From Ornithinimicrobium sp. F0845 (GTDB lineage Bacteria > Actinomycetota > Actinomycetes > Actinomycetales > Dermatophilaceae): 64,000 bases of DNA. Under the pieces are notes generated by a model. It saw nothing but the letters and a program-made list of their open reading frames with translations, searched no databases and was not told the DNA's origin. Positions 41,451-50,134 of this stretch are shown here, piece after piece; position 1 is the stretch's first letter; the number at the start of each line of letters is the position of its first letter. The stretch covers positions 47,391 to 111,390 of the forward strand of contig NZ_JALKAL010000014.1 of the NCBI RefSeq assembly GCF_023015765.1. The letters run 5' to 3'. Made by a program: the position numbers and the translations under genes.

Positions 41451-41456
41451 CGGTCT

Positions 41457-42281
41457 GTGGAGCATCTCTTCCCCGGCGCCGGCACCGCGCTGAACGTCCT
41501 GACCGTGCTCGTGGGGTCGATCCTGGGCATGATGTTCGGCCACCGGCTGAGCGAGCACACCCGATCGGTGGTCACCGACTGCCTCGGGCTGGTCACCTTC
41601 ATGGTGGCGATCCTCTCGCTGCTGGACGTCACCTCTCCTGCGCTGGTGGAGTATGTCGGGAGCGGGGTCCCGGTGCTGATCGTCCTGGGGGCGCTGCTCA
41701 TCGGCGGGATCGTCGGCTCGCTGCTGCGGATCGAGCAGCGGGTCGAGTCCCTGGCCGGGGTGATCCAGGCCTTCGTGGCGCGGCGGACGCCGGCGGTGGC
41801 CAACCTCGACACCGCGGCCGACCACGTTTCCGGCGCGGCGGGTGGCGAGGACCCGGTCACCCCGTCCGCCCGAGAGCGGTTCATCGAGGGGTGGCTGACC
41901 GCCTCCCTGCTGTTCTGCGTCGGGCCGCTGACCATCCTGGGATCGCTGAACGACGGGCTGGGGCGAGGCATCGACGAGCTCGCGCTGAAGTCGGTGCTCG
42001 ACGGCTTCGCGGCCCTGGCCTTCGCGGCCTCGTTCGGCCTGGGGGTGATGTTCTCCGCGGTGTCCGTGGCCGTGGTGCAGGGCGGGCTCACCGTCGTCGG
42101 TGTCCTCCTGGGATCGCTGGTGCCGGACGCGCACATCGCGGCGCTGACCGCCGTCGGCGGACTGCTCCTGGTCGGCATCTCGATGCGCCTGCTGCGGATC
42201 CGCGACATCCCGGTGGGCGACCTGCTGCCCGCCCTGGCCGTCGCTCCGGTGCTGGTGTGGGTCGTGGGCGCGCTCACCTGA
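41457..42281 (+). CDS. DUF554 family membrane protein
   Basis: Membrane protein of 274 residues with about seven hydrophobic segments. It has the family features GTALNVLTVLVGSILGMMFGHRL at the N-terminus (here given in part) and FCVGPLTILGSLNDGL in the middle. The E. coli relative is YdfK/YqgA. Function is unknown; transport is possible. A Leu/Arg-rich cytoplasmic loop near residues 85-120 is variable. Confidence 0.88.
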   Translation: MEHLFPGAGTALNVLTVLVGSILGMMFGHRLSEHTRSVVTDCLGLVTFMVAILSLLDVTSPALVEYVGSGVPVLIVLGALLIGGIVGSLLRIEQRVESLAGVIQAFVARRTPAVANLDTAADHVSGAAGGEDPVTPSARERFIEGWLTASLLFCVGPLTILGSLNDGLGRGIDELALKSVLDGFAALAFAASFGLGVMFSAVSVAVVQGGLTVVGVLLGSLVPDAHIAALTAVGGLLLVGISMRLLRIRDIPVGDLLPALAVAPVLVWVVGALT

Positions 42282-42318
42282 GGCTGGCGGCCCGCCCCCG
42301 GGGCACCGGCCGTCTGAA

Positions 42319-42412
42319 CTCGCCGGGTTCGCCCGGCTGACGCGGCCTACTTCCTGGTGGGCACGGCTCGCTGGGGTGGCCCGGCTGACGCGGCTTATTT
42401 CTTGGTAGGCAT
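42319..42412. repeat. 48-bp tandem duplication of the 3' end of the ANTAR regulator gene
   Basis: Two units 48 bp apart share GCCCGGCTGACGCGGC followed by a diverged copy of the gene terminus. The right-hand unit contains the true codons MPTKK-stop; the left-hand unit reads VPTRK-stop in the same orientation. A GCCGGG-ttcg-CCCGGC hairpin lies at its outer end. Confidence 0.85.
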
Positions 42413-43084
42413 GCCGGAGATGACGGCGTCGGCGACCTCGCGCATCGACAGGCGCCGGTCCATCGCGGCCTTCTGGATCCAGCGGAAGGACTCTGCCTCG
42501 CTCAGCTTGAGCTGCTGCTGGAGCAGTCCCTTGGCACGGTCCAGCCGCTTGCGCGTCTCGAACCGCTCGGCCAGGTCGGCGACCTCAGACTCCAGCGCCT
42601 GCCGCTCCTGCCAGCGGGACCGCGCGATGTTGATGGCCGGCAGCACGTCGTTGGCGGTGAACGGCTTGACGACATAGGCCATGACGCCCGCGTCCCGAGC
42701 CCGCTCGACCAGCGCCCTGTCGCTGAAGGCGGTCAGCATGACGACGGGGGCGATGCCCTCCCTGCCCAGCACCTCGGCCGCGCTGATGCCGTCCATCCCC
42801 GGCATCTTCACGTCCATGATCACCAGGTCCGGCGTCAGCTCGCGGGCCAGCTCCACCGCCTGCTCGCCGTTGGCCGCCTGCCCGACGACCTCGTAGCCGG
42901 CCTCCTCAAGCATCTCGGCCAGGTCGAGTCGGATCAGCGCCTCGTCCTCCGCCACGAGGACCCGCACCGCAACCTCGGCCGGCTCGGACTGCGCCGCGTC
43001 GACGGGACTGGTGGTGTCGGCTGTCGTGGGGTCCGGCTCCGACGGCTTCGGCGGGCGCGGCACGGGGCGCTCTGGCGTGGTCAC
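42395..43084 (-). CDS. ANTAR-domain response regulator, PdtaR-like
   Basis: Transcription antitermination regulator of 229 residues. A 40-residue Pro/Thr-rich lead is followed by a receiver domain (VLVAEDEALIRLDLAEML, phospho-acceptor in VIMDVKMPGMDG, conserved KPF lysine) and a C-terminal ANTAR RNA-binding helical domain (ETRKRLDRAKGLLQQQ to the end). The mycobacterial homologue PdtaR pairs with the kinase PdtaS; no kinase gene is nearby. It is leaderless with a GTG start. It lies between a DUF554 gene and tRNA-Leu. Confidence 0.93.
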   Translation of the reverse strand: MTTPERPVPRPPKPSEPDPTTADTTSPVDAAQSEPAEVAVRVLVAEDEALIRLDLAEMLEEAGYEVVGQAANGEQAVELARELTPDLVIMDVKMPGMDGISAAEVLGREGIAPVVMLTAFSDRALVERARDAGVMAYVVKPFTANDVLPAINIARSRWQERQALESEVADLAERFETRKRLDRAKGLLQQQLKLSEAESFRWIQKAAMDRRLSMREVADAVISGMPTKK

Positions 43085-43090
43085 AAAGGC

Positions 43091-43096
43091 AGACTA
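43091..43096 (-). promoter_or_regulatory. leaderless -10 (TAGTCT) for the ANTAR regulator
   Basis: TAGTCT on the minus strand, six bases, then GTG. Confidence 0.6.
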
Positions 43097-43269
43097 ACCT
43101 GTCGCACCCGGCAGACGCCGGAGCGCTGGGTGGTCAGCGCGCTCTGCGGTCGCCGACGTGCCGGCCTCGTGGTCTGGGCTCGGCTCCCGAACGTGTGGGG
43201 TCGTGGCAACCGCGCACCGCACCGGCAACGCCACATCGACAACACCGGAACGCGGCACGGACAACTGGG

Positions 43270-43352
43270 TGCCGGGAGCGGGACTCGAACCCGCACGCCC
43301 TTTCGAGCAGAGCATTTTGAGTGCTCCGTGTCTGCCATTCCACCACCCCGGC
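43270..43352 (-). tRNA. tRNA-Leu (CAA)
   Basis: An 83-nt cloverleaf without encoded CCA: acceptor GCCGGGG/TCCCGGC, D arm, anticodon stem GAGCA/TGCTC enclosing CTCAAAA (anticodon CAA, reading UUG), a long variable arm and TTCGAGT in the T loop. The long variable arm and anticodon identify leucine. Confidence 0.97.
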
Positions 43353-43367
43353 GAGGGGACCCGGGAC

Positions 43368-43373
43368 AGCATA
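43368..43373 (-). promoter_or_regulatory. candidate tRNA-Leu -10
   Basis: TATGCT, 15 bases before the tRNA. A TTGACG lies only 13 bases further upstream, overlapping the pyk stop codon, so the -35 is uncertain. Confidence 0.45.
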
Positions 43374-43388
43374 CCGGCCGCCCGCGCG

Positions 43389-44846
43389 TCAACCGCGGTC
43401 GAGCAGCTTCTGGTAGGCGGGTGCGCGACCGTAGACGGCATCGCCCACCCGGTGCAGCCGCAACGCGTTCGTCGAGCCAGGTGTGCCGGGCGGGGATCCT
43501 GCCACGATGACCACGAGCTCGCCCTCCGCGCACCGCCTCTGCTCGATCAGGATCTCGTCGACCTGCATCACCATCTCGTCGGTGTGCTCGACGTAGGGGC
43601 TCAGGAACGTCTCCACCCCCCAGGTCAGGGCGAGCTGGGAGCGGGTGGCGGGCTCGGGGGTGAAGGCCAGCATCGGGGTCTGTCGCCGTAGCCGGGCCAT
43701 CCGCCGGGCCGAGTCACCGGTCTGGGTGAAGGTGACCATGAACGACACATCCAGCAGCTCGGCGATCTCGGCCGCGGCCTTGGTCACGGCGCCACCGGTG
43801 GTGTGGGGCTGTGTGCCCAGTGGGACGATCCGCTCGAGCGCGTGCTCCTCGGTGCTCTGGATGATCGTCGCCATCGTCTCGACCGCCTTGATGGGCCAGT
43901 CGCCGACGCTGGTCTCACCGGACAGCATGATGGCGTCGGCGCCGTCGAGCACGGCGTTGGCGCAGTCGCTCGCCTCGGCACGGGTGGGGCGCGGGTTGGT
44001 GATCATCGACTCGAGGACCTGGGTGGCCACGATGACCGGCTTGGCGTTGCGCCGGGCGATCTCGATGGCCCTCTTCTGCACCAGGGGCACGTCCTCCAGG
44101 GGCAGCTCCACCCCGAGGTCACCACGAGCCACCATGATGCCGTCGAACGCAGCGATGATGTCGGTGAGGTTGGCCACCGCCTGCGGCTTCTCGATCTTGG
44201 CGATCACCGGCAGTCGGACGCCCTCTTCGTCCATGATCCGGTGCACGTCCTCGATGTCCTTGCCGCTGCGCACGAAGGACAGGGCGATGACGTCGACGCG
44301 GGTGCGCAGGGCCCAGCGCAGGTCCTCCGCGTCCTTCTCGCTCATCGCGGGCACCGACACGGCGGTGCCGGGCAGGTTGATCCCCTTGTGGTCGGAGACG
44401 GCCCCTCCGATCACCACCGTGGTCACCACGTCGGTCTCGGTGACGTCAGTGACCTTCAGCTGGACCTTGCCGTCGTCGATGAGCAGGTCGTCGCCCACCT
44501 GCACGTCCCCGGCCAGCCCGTCGTAGGTGGTGCCGACGATGTCCTTGTCACCGGGGACGTCCCGCACGGTGATCGTGAACGTGTCCCCCGGCGCCAGCTC
44601 GATCGGCCCGGCGGCGAAGGTCCCCGTGCGGATCTTCGGGCCCTGCAGATCGGCCAGGACCGCGACCGCGTGCTCCATCTCGTCGCCGGCCTGGCGGACC
44701 ATGTGGTAGCGACGGTCGTGGTCCTCGTGGGTGCCGTGGGACATGTTCATCCGGGCCACATCCATCCCGGCACCCACGAGGGCCCGGATCTCCTCATAGC
44801 TCTCGGTGGCAGGTCCCAGGGTGCAAACGATCTTGGCTCGACGCAT
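43389..44846 (-). CDS. pyk: pyruvate kinase
   Basis: Converts phosphoenolpyruvate and ADP to pyruvate and ATP. The 485-residue length is normal. N-terminal [10 protein letters not shown], the barrel with [10 protein letters not shown] and the catalytic-lysine motif [11 protein letters not shown], and a C-terminal allosteric-type domain are present. I chose the ATG at 44846 ([13 protein letters not shown]) because it is the family N-terminus and TAGGCT lies seven bases upstream; an ATG eight codons earlier would overlap that element. Confidence 0.97.
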   Translation of the reverse strand: MRRAKIVCTLGPATESYEEIRALVGAGMDVARMNMSHGTHEDHDRRYHMVRQAGDEMEHAVAVLADLQGPKIRTGTFAAGPIELAPGDTFTITVRDVPGDKDIVGTTYDGLAGDVQVGDDLLIDDGKVQLKVTDVTETDVVTTVVIGGAVSDHKGINLPGTAVSVPAMSEKDAEDLRWALRTRVDVIALSFVRSGKDIEDVHRIMDEEGVRLPVIAKIEKPQAVANLTDIIAAFDGIMVARGDLGVELPLEDVPLVQKRAIEIARRNAKPVIVATQVLESMITNPRPTRAEASDCANAVLDGADAIMLSGETSVGDWPIKAVETMATIIQSTEEHALERIVPLGTQPHTTGGAVTKAAAEIAELLDVSFMVTFTQTGDSARRMARLRRQTPMLAFTPEPATRSQLALTWGVETFLSPYVEHTDEMVMQVDEILIEQRRCAEGELVVIVAGSPPGTPGSTNALRLHRVGDAVYGRAPAYQKLLDRG

Positions 44847-44853
44847 GGTCATC

Positions 44854-44859
44854 AGCCTA
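44854..44859 (-). promoter_or_regulatory. leaderless -10 (TAGGCT) for pyk
   Basis: TAGGCT on the minus strand, seven bases, then ATG. Confidence 0.55.
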
Positions 44860-44913
44860 GCCGTGCCCACCGTCCTCGACGTCGTCTGCCGGGGTTTGTC
44901 GGCGAACGTCTGG

Positions 44914-45669
44914 TCAGCCCTGCGTGGCCGCCTCGAGGATCGCGGGGAAGGAGTTCGGGTCGTTCATCAACGTGTTCATCTCGTCGTTGCCCAGCTCGTC
45001 ACCGTTGATGAACACCCGCGGGCTGCCGGAGACGCCCTCCTGGTTGGAGCGGGTCTGCATGTCCTTGACGTAGTCGTTGTGGGTGCCGTCCTGCAGGCAG
45101 CCGGTGAACGACTCGATGTCCTCCACCCCGGAGGCCTCGGCGAAGCCGATGAGCTGCTCGTCGGTCCAGCCGGTGCCCTCCTCGGCGGGCTGACCGGCGA
45201 ACACGGCGGCGTGGTAGTCCACGAACGCGCCCTGGTCGTCCGCGCACATGGCGGCGTTGGCGGCCCGCAGCGAGGAGTCGTTGCCCAGGTTGCCGTCGAG
45301 GAAGGACATCAGGGTGTAGGTCAGCTGGATGTCGCCGTCCAGCGCAGCCTCGGTGATCGCCGGGCCCGAGACCTGCTCGAGCAGCCCGCACCAGGGACAC
45401 TGGAAGTCGACGAAGACGTGGACGTCCGGCACGTCCTCCCCGGCGTCACCGACCCGGATGCCGCCGGCGTTGGGCAGCGCGCTCGGGCTGCTGGCGCCGG
45501 CGCCCACGGTGGGCGAGCCCGCGTCGCCGGTGTCCACCGGGTCCGGCCGCACGGCGAGGTAGACCACGACGGCGATGATGGCCACGACGACGGCCACCAC
45601 CGCACCGATCAGGGCGGGGGACGGTCCGCTCTTCGGCGGCGGCGGGACGTGGGCCGGGGGACGGGGCAT
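44914..45669 (-). CDS. membrane-anchored DsbA-like thioredoxin-fold protein
   Basis: Probable extracytoplasmic thiol-disulfide oxidoreductase of 251 residues. A Pro-rich cytoplasmic N-terminus and one membrane helix (LIGAVVAVVVAIIAVVVYLAV) lead to a linker and a DsbA-type domain with active site CPWC (FVDFQCPWCGLLEQV) and the cis-proline region GSPRVFING. Two further cysteines sit in the helical insert. The ATG overlaps the stop of the MauE-like gene (TGATG), so the pair is coupled and probably works together. Confidence 0.9.
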   Translation of the reverse strand: MPRPPAHVPPPPKSGPSPALIGAVVAVVVAIIAVVVYLAVRPDPVDTGDAGSPTVGAGASSPSALPNAGGIRVGDAGEDVPDVHVFVDFQCPWCGLLEQVSGPAITEAALDGDIQLTYTLMSFLDGNLGNDSSLRAANAAMCADDQGAFVDYHAAVFAGQPAEEGTGWTDEQLIGFAEASGVEDIESFTGCLQDGTHNDYVKDMQTRSNQEGVSGSPRVFINGDELGNDEMNTLMNDPNSFPAILEAATQG

Positions 45670-46202
45670 CAGGGGGCACCTTTCGAGGCGGTGGTGGGAG
45701 TATGCGGTGAGGTCGCCGCCGCCGGGTCGGCGGCGGGGCGGCGGAACACCAGGGTGTCGAGGGCGACGAGGGACCGTGGGCGGACAACCAACCAGGCTCC
45801 CGCAGCGAAGAGCCCGGCATCGCGCAGGATCTCCGAGAGGTAGGCGGTCTCCGAGGGGTCCACCGGGCCACCGGTGCCGAAGCAGCCGCAGTCGATGGCC
45901 AGCCCCCGCGCCCAGGCGGAGGCGATGCCGGCGATGAACGCCAGCATCAGGACTGCACCGATCAGTGCCGTCCACCGGGTGAACAGACCCAGGACCAGCA
46001 GCAGTCCGACCGCGATCTCGACCACGGGCAGCATCAGTCCGATCATCTCGGCGATGCGGTAGTCGAACAGCCGGTAGGCCACGACCGACTGGATGGAGCC
46101 GACGGGGTCACCCACCTTGAGCAGGCCGGCGGCCAGGAGCACCCCGCCGAGGGCGAGCCGGCAGACCAGACCGATGAGGTCGGCGACCCGTGTCGTGGTC
46201 AT
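45669..46202 (-). CDS. MauE/DoxX-family redox-associated membrane protein
   Basis: Four-helix membrane protein of 177 residues. It has the MauE/DoxX pattern: AGLLKVGDPVGSIQSVVAYRL in the first loop (given in part), then IDCGCFGTGG after the third helix, a cysteine pair suited to disulfide exchange. It starts ten bases after trpA on the same strand and overlaps the thioredoxin-like gene. A role in feeding electrons to, or oxidising, that partner is inferred. Confidence 0.88.
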   Translation of the reverse strand: MTTTRVADLIGLVCRLALGGVLLAAGLLKVGDPVGSIQSVVAYRLFDYRIAEMIGLMLPVVEIAVGLLLVLGLFTRWTALIGAVLMLAFIAGIASAWARGLAIDCGCFGTGGPVDPSETAYLSEILRDAGLFAAGAWLVVRPRSLVALDTLVFRRPAADPAAATSPHTPTTASKGAP

Positions 46203-46212
46203 CGGTGCCTGC

Positions 46213-47010
46213 TCACGCGCGCCGGACCCCCTCGGCCAGCTCGACGGTCAGGTCGCGCAGCGGTCCGAGACCGGTGCCGGCCTCCACGCCGTCGCCCAGG
46301 GCCCGCACGAGCGCGGACCCCACGATCACGCCGTCGGCGAAGGTGGCGACCTCGGCGGCCTGGTCTCCGGTCGAGACGCCGAGCCCCACACACAGAGGCA
46401 GGTCGGTGACCTCCCGGGTCCGCTCGACCAGCTGGCGCGCCCCCGCGCCCACGGTGGTGCGGGTCCCGGTGACGCCCATGGTCGAGGCGACGTAGACGAA
46501 GCCACGGCAGGCGGCAGTCGTCGTCGCCAGCCGGGCGTCCGTGGAGCTCGGGGCCACGAGGAAGATCGGGGCGAGGCCGTGGGTGTCCGCCGCAGCTCGC
46601 CACTGCGCGGCCTCGTCGGGGATCAGGTCGGGCGTGATCATCCCGGCACCGCCGGCCGAGGCCAGGTCACGGGCGAAGGCGTCCGGGCCGTAGCGCAGGA
46701 TGGGGTTCCAGTAGCTCATCACGACCGGCACCGCGCCCGCGGACGCCACGGCCTCCACGTTGCCCAGCAGGTCGCGCACGCGGAAGCCGCCGGCCAGTGC
46801 GCGGTCCGCCGCGTCCTGGATCACCGGCCCGTCCATCAGCGGGTCGGTGTAGGGGACGCCGACCTCGACGATGTCGGCGCCCGCCTCAGCGACCGCGACC
46901 ATCGCCTCACGCGAGCCCTGGTTGTCCGGGAAGCCGGCCGGCAGGTAGGTCATCAGGGCCGCCCGTCCCTCGTCCCGGCAGGTGGTGAACACCGTGTCCA
47001 GAGCGGTCAT
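46213..47010 (-). CDS. trpA: tryptophan synthase alpha chain
   Basis: Cleaves indole-3-glycerol phosphate to indole, which passes to TrpB. TIM barrel of 265 residues with [15 protein letters not shown] (catalytic acidic residues), the flexible loop near [11 protein letters not shown] and [14 protein letters not shown] overlaps the trpB stop by four bases; upstream coding in the same frame is antisense-like and not part of the gene. Confidence 0.97.
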   Translation of the reverse strand: MTALDTVFTTCRDEGRAALMTYLPAGFPDNQGSREAMVAVAEAGADIVEVGVPYTDPLMDGPVIQDAADRALAGGFRVRDLLGNVEAVASAGAVPVVMSYWNPILRYGPDAFARDLASAGGAGMITPDLIPDEAAQWRAAADTHGLAPIFLVAPSSTDARLATTTAACRGFVYVASTMGVTGTRTTVGAGARQLVERTREVTDLPLCVGLGVSTGDQAAEVATFADGVIVGSALVRALGDGVEAGTGLGPLRDLTVELAEGVRRA

Positions 47011-48326
47011 GACTCGACCCCCTCCGCGGGTGGGTGGACTGCGGTCGCAGAGCGGTGCTCGCCAGCGGGTGGGTGGCCCGCGGTCGCAGAACGGTGCTCG
47101 CCAGCGGGTGGGTGGCCCGCGGTCGCGGACGTCGCGTGCGCGTCCCCGGTCAGGCCGAACCACTGGGCCGCGGTCTCCACGTCCTTGTCGCCGCGACCCG
47201 AGAGGTTGACGAGGATGACGGTGCCCGGGTCGGACTCGCGACCCACCCGCAGCGCACCCGCCAGGGCGTGGGCCGACTCCAGGGCCGGCAGGATGCCCTC
47301 GGTGCGGCAGAGCAGCGCGAAGGCCTCCATGGCCTCGTCGTCGTCGACCGGGAAGTACTCCGCCCGGCCGGTGTCGCGCAGGTAGGCGTGCTCCGGTCCG
47401 ACGGAGGGGTAGTCGAGACCGGCGGAGACCGAGTGGGAGTCCAGGGTCTGGCCGTCCTCGTCCTGCAGGACGTAGGTCGCGGCGCCGTGCAGCACGCCGG
47501 GCTCGCCGGTGCTGAACCGCGCGGAGTGGCGGCCGGTCTCCACGCCCTCGCCGCCCGCCTCGAAGCCGACCAGCCGGACCGACGACTCGTCGCGGAAGCG
47601 CTGGAAGATGCCCATCGCGTTGGACCCGCCGCCGACACACGCGCACACCACGTCCGGCAGACCGCCGGTGACCGCCCGCAGCTGGTCGTGCGCCTCGTCG
47701 CCGATGACCCGGTGGAAGTCGCGGACCATGGTGGGGAACGGGTGCGGGCCGGTCACCGTGCCCAGCAGGTAGTGGGTGTCCTCGACGTTGGTGACCCAGT
47801 CGCGCAGGGCCTCGTTGATCGCGTCCTTGAGGGTGGCGCTGCCGTGGGCCACCGGGATCACCTCGGCCCCGAGCAGCCGCATCCGCGCCACGTTGAGGGC
47901 CTGCCGCCGGGTGTCCTTCTCCCCCATGTAGACGGTGCAGTCCAGACCCATCAGGGCCGCGGCCGTCGCGGTCGCGACGCCGTGCTGGCCCGCACCGGTC
48001 TCGGCGATCACCCGGCGCTTGCCCATCCGGACGGTCAGCAGCGCCTGGCCCAGCACGTTGTTGATCTTGTGCGAGCCGGTGTGCGTGAGGTCCTCCCGCT
48101 TGAGGAAGACCCGGGCCCCACCGGCGTGCTCGGCGAAGCGCGGCACCTCGGTCAGCGGGGTCGGGCGCCCGGTGTAGTCCCGGTGCAGCCTGGCCAGCTC
48201 CTCGGTGAAGGCCGGGTCGGCCATCGCGTCGGTGCGCGCCGCGTCCAGCTCGTCCAGGGCCGCGATCAGGGCCTCCGGGACGAACCGGCCGCCGAAGTCG
48301 CCGAAGCGACCGAGCTGCTCAGTCAT
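47007..48326 (-). CDS. trpB: tryptophan synthase beta chain with repetitive C-terminus
   Basis: PLP enzyme that joins indole and serine. The lysine in [10 protein letters not shown] binds [11 protein letters not shown] binds the phosphate. The normal enzyme ends near [16 protein letters not shown] (about residue 394); here about 40 more residues follow, made mostly of three copies of a [13 protein letters not shown] unit, in frame. GGAGGA precedes the ATG, which overlaps the trpC stop by four bases. The order is trpC-trpB-trpA. Confidence 0.97.
   Translation of the reverse strand: MTEQLGRFGDFGGRFVPEALIAALDELDAARTDAMADPAFTEELARLHRDYTGRPTPLTEVPRFAEHAGGARVFLKREDLTHTGSHKINNVLGQALLTVRMGKRRVIAETGAGQHGVATATAAALMGLDCTVYMGEKDTRRQALNVARMRLLGAEVIPVAHGSATLKDAINEALRDWVTNVEDTHYLLGTVTGPHPFPTMVRDFHRVIGDEAHDQLRAVTGGLPDVVCACVGGGSNAMGIFQRFRDESSVRLVGFEAGGEGVETGRHSARFSTGEPGVLHGAATYVLQDEDGQTLDSHSVSAGLDYPSVGPEHAYLRDTGRAEYFPVDDDEAMEAFALLCRTEGILPALESAHALAGALRVGRESDPGTVILVNLSGRGDKDVETAAQWFGLTGDAHATSATAGHPPAGEHRSATAGHPPAGEHRSATAVHPPAEGVES
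47025..47129 (-). repeat. 39-bp in-frame tandem repeat at the end of trpB
   Basis: Two identical-protein 13-residue units (39 bp, starting at 47129 and 47090 on the minus strand) and a third diverged one. They differ by single bases at DNA level, so the expansion is recent. Confidence 0.9.
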
Positions 48327-49138
48327 GCACTCTCCTCCACGTCCACTCGACGTCCACCGGCGGCCAGGAGTTCCCGCACGGCGGAGCGCGGGTCGGCACC
48401 GGTCACCAGCGTCTCCCCCACCAGCACGGCACGCGCCCCGGCACCCACGTACTCGCGCACGCTGTCTGCACCGCTCACGCCCGACTCGGCGACCCCGACG
48501 ACGCCCTCGGGCACCAGGGGCAGGAGCCGGGTCACGGTGCGCGGATCCACCTCCAGGGTCTTCAGGTTGCGGGCGTTGACCCCGATGATCCGGCCGCCCG
48601 CGGCCACGCACCGGTCCAGCTCGTCCTCGTCGTGCGCCTCCAGCAGGCCGTGCATGCCCAGCTCCTCCACCAGCGCCAGGAGGCCGGTCAACTCGTCCTG
48701 GTCCAGCGCGGAGGCCATCAGCAGCACCAGATCGGCGCCGTGGGCCCGTGCCTCCCACACCTGGTAGGGATCGACGATGAAGTCCTTGCGCAGCACCGGC
48801 ACGCGCACGGCGGCACGGACCGCGTCCAGGTCGGCCAGGCTCCCCCCGAACCGGCGCCGCTCGGTCAGCACGCTGATCGCGCTCGCCCCGCCCTCGGCAT
48901 ACTGCCGGGCCAGGGAGGCGGGGTCGGGGATCTCGGCCAGGGAGCCCTTGGAGGGGCTGGCCCGCTTGACCTCGGCGATCAGGTGGACGCCGCCGGACGC
49001 GCTGAGCGCGGCCAGCGCGTCGAGGGGGTCGGTGGCCGCCCGCGCGAGATCCCGCAACTGCTCGAGGGGCAGCGCGGCACGCCGTGCGGCCAGGTCCTCA
49101 CGGACCCCGCTGACGATCTGGTCGAGGACGGTGGACAC
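48323..49138 (-). CDS. trpC: indole-3-glycerol-phosphate synthase
   Basis: Ring-closing enzyme of tryptophan synthesis, 271 residues. TIM barrel with [13 protein letters not shown], the catalytic-lysine strand [24 protein letters not shown] and the phosphate-binding ESGVSG. GTG start with a leaderless-type promoter of its own, so trpCBA can be transcribed apart from the upstream small genes. Confidence 0.97.
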   Translation of the reverse strand: MSTVLDQIVSGVREDLAARRAALPLEQLRDLARAATDPLDALAALSASGGVHLIAEVKRASPSKGSLAEIPDPASLARQYAEGGASAISVLTERRRFGGSLADLDAVRAAVRVPVLRKDFIVDPYQVWEARAHGADLVLLMASALDQDELTGLLALVEELGMHGLLEAHDEDELDRCVAAGGRIIGVNARNLKTLEVDPRTVTRLLPLVPEGVVGVAESGVSGADSVREYVGAGARAVLVGETLVTGADPRSAVRELLAAGGRRVDVEESA

Positions 49139-49144
49139 CGCTCC

Positions 49145-49150
49145 AGACTA
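49145..49150 (-). promoter_or_regulatory. leaderless -10 (TAGTCT) for trpC
   Basis: TAGTCT on the minus strand, six bases, then GTG. No trp attenuator or T-box is visible in the 164-bp spacer. Confidence 0.6.
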
Positions 49151-49302
49151 GCCGGGAGGTGCGGGTTCCCAGCCGTCAGGGCGTGGTGGGATTGATCACC
49201 CATCGCCCCCAATCAGGGCGCTGTCGCACCGAACGGACAACCGTCCCTGGTGCCGCGCCGCGCCGTCCCCCCCTGGTGCAGCGCCGCGCGGGACGGGTCG
49301 GG

Positions 49303-49509
49303 TCAGCGCTCGTGCCAGTGCGCCTCGTCGTAGCCCGCGGCGTTCAGGCCCCACCAGGCGCCGATCCCGACGATCGCGACGGCGACGCCGCTCCACGTCG
49401 CCCAGTCCCACCCGAAGAAGATGCCGACCGCCAGCAGGACGCTGGAGAGCAGCAGCAGGAGGGTGCCGGTCCACGCGGCGACGCTGTGACCGTGTCCGGG
49501 TTCGTTCAT
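49303..49509 (-). CDS. HGxxPAAW-type small membrane protein
   Basis: A 68-residue protein with the N-terminal HGHSVAAW motif (family form HGxxPAAW, here Val for Pro) and two membrane helices, ending in the hydrophilic GYDEAHWHER. Members are regularly found beside tryptophan genes in actinobacteria; function is unknown. The ATG at 49509 has AGGAG five bases away; a GTG two codons earlier is too close to that site. Confidence 0.8.
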   Translation of the reverse strand: MNEPGHGHSVAAWTGTLLLLLSSVLLAVGIFFGWDWATWSGVAVAIVGIGAWWGLNAAGYDEAHWHER

Positions 49510-49555
49510 GCTCACTCCTGTGTCGGGTCAGTCGGGCTCGTGCCCATTGTGCCAG

Positions 49556-50122
49556 TTAGTCCTCGACGGTCGGGTCGTGGCCACGCGAGAGGTCGTCCCA
49601 CGCGTCGGTCGGTCGCTCGCTCCGACGGTCCGCAGCGGCTCCGCTCGCCCGGTCCGCGCCCTCCGTCGAGGGTCCGCGGAGCCAGGTGAGGAGGCACAGC
49701 CCGGCCCCGAGGAGGACTGCGGCGGCCCCGATCAGGGCGACCCAGGGCCAGATCGTCGCTGCGGCGTCCTCGATCAGCAGGTCGGCCGCGACGAGGCCGG
49801 GCAGGTCGGCCGCCACCTGCGTGATCACCTCCGCCGGGTCTGTGAGGGACCGTATGGCGGGCAGTCCGGCCAGCAGCGCGGCCGCGGCCAGGCAGAGGGC
49901 CGAGGCGAGTCGGACCGGGCGGGTGCCGACCAGCCCGGCCAGCAGCGCGGCACCGGCCAGGAGCGCACCGGCGACCAGCGTGGCGCCGGCCTGCGTGCCG
50001 GTGGCCTCGATCCGCGTGCCACCGAGCACGCTGTCCACGGCGGTGCCGGTCGCCCAGGTCTGGCCGGAGCCGACGAGCAGGAGAGCCACGCCGAGCGCCG
50101 CCCACAGCCACCATCGCCTCAT
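49556..50122 (-). CDS. Trp biosynthesis-associated membrane protein
   Basis: A 188-residue protein with four membrane helices (near residues 5-20, 48-68, 72-88 and 120-145) and a charged C-terminal tail. It matches the actinobacterial family linked to tryptophan operons (TIGR02234/Trp_oprn_chp). Function is unknown. In many relatives trpE sits just upstream; here the upstream gene is an ABC exporter. Confidence 0.82.
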   Translation of the reverse strand: MRRWWLWAALGVALLLVGSGQTWATGTAVDSVLGGTRIEATGTQAGATLVAGALLAGAALLAGLVGTRPVRLASALCLAAAALLAGLPAIRSLTDPAEVITQVAADLPGLVAADLLIEDAAATIWPWVALIGAAAVLLGAGLCLLTWLRGPSTEGADRASGAAADRRSERPTDAWDDLSRGHDPTVED

Positions 50123-50128
50123 GCCGAC

Positions 50129-50134
50129 AAACTA
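50129..50134 (-). promoter_or_regulatory. leaderless -10 (TAGTTT) for the Trp-associated membrane protein
   Basis: TAGTTT on the minus strand, six bases, then ATG. Its first three bases are the stop codon of the ABC exporter gene upstream. Confidence 0.6.

Noticed and set aside
49139..49302. trp attenuator or T-box before trpC
   Set aside because: No leader peptide with Trp codons, no T-box motif, and the promoter appears leaderless.
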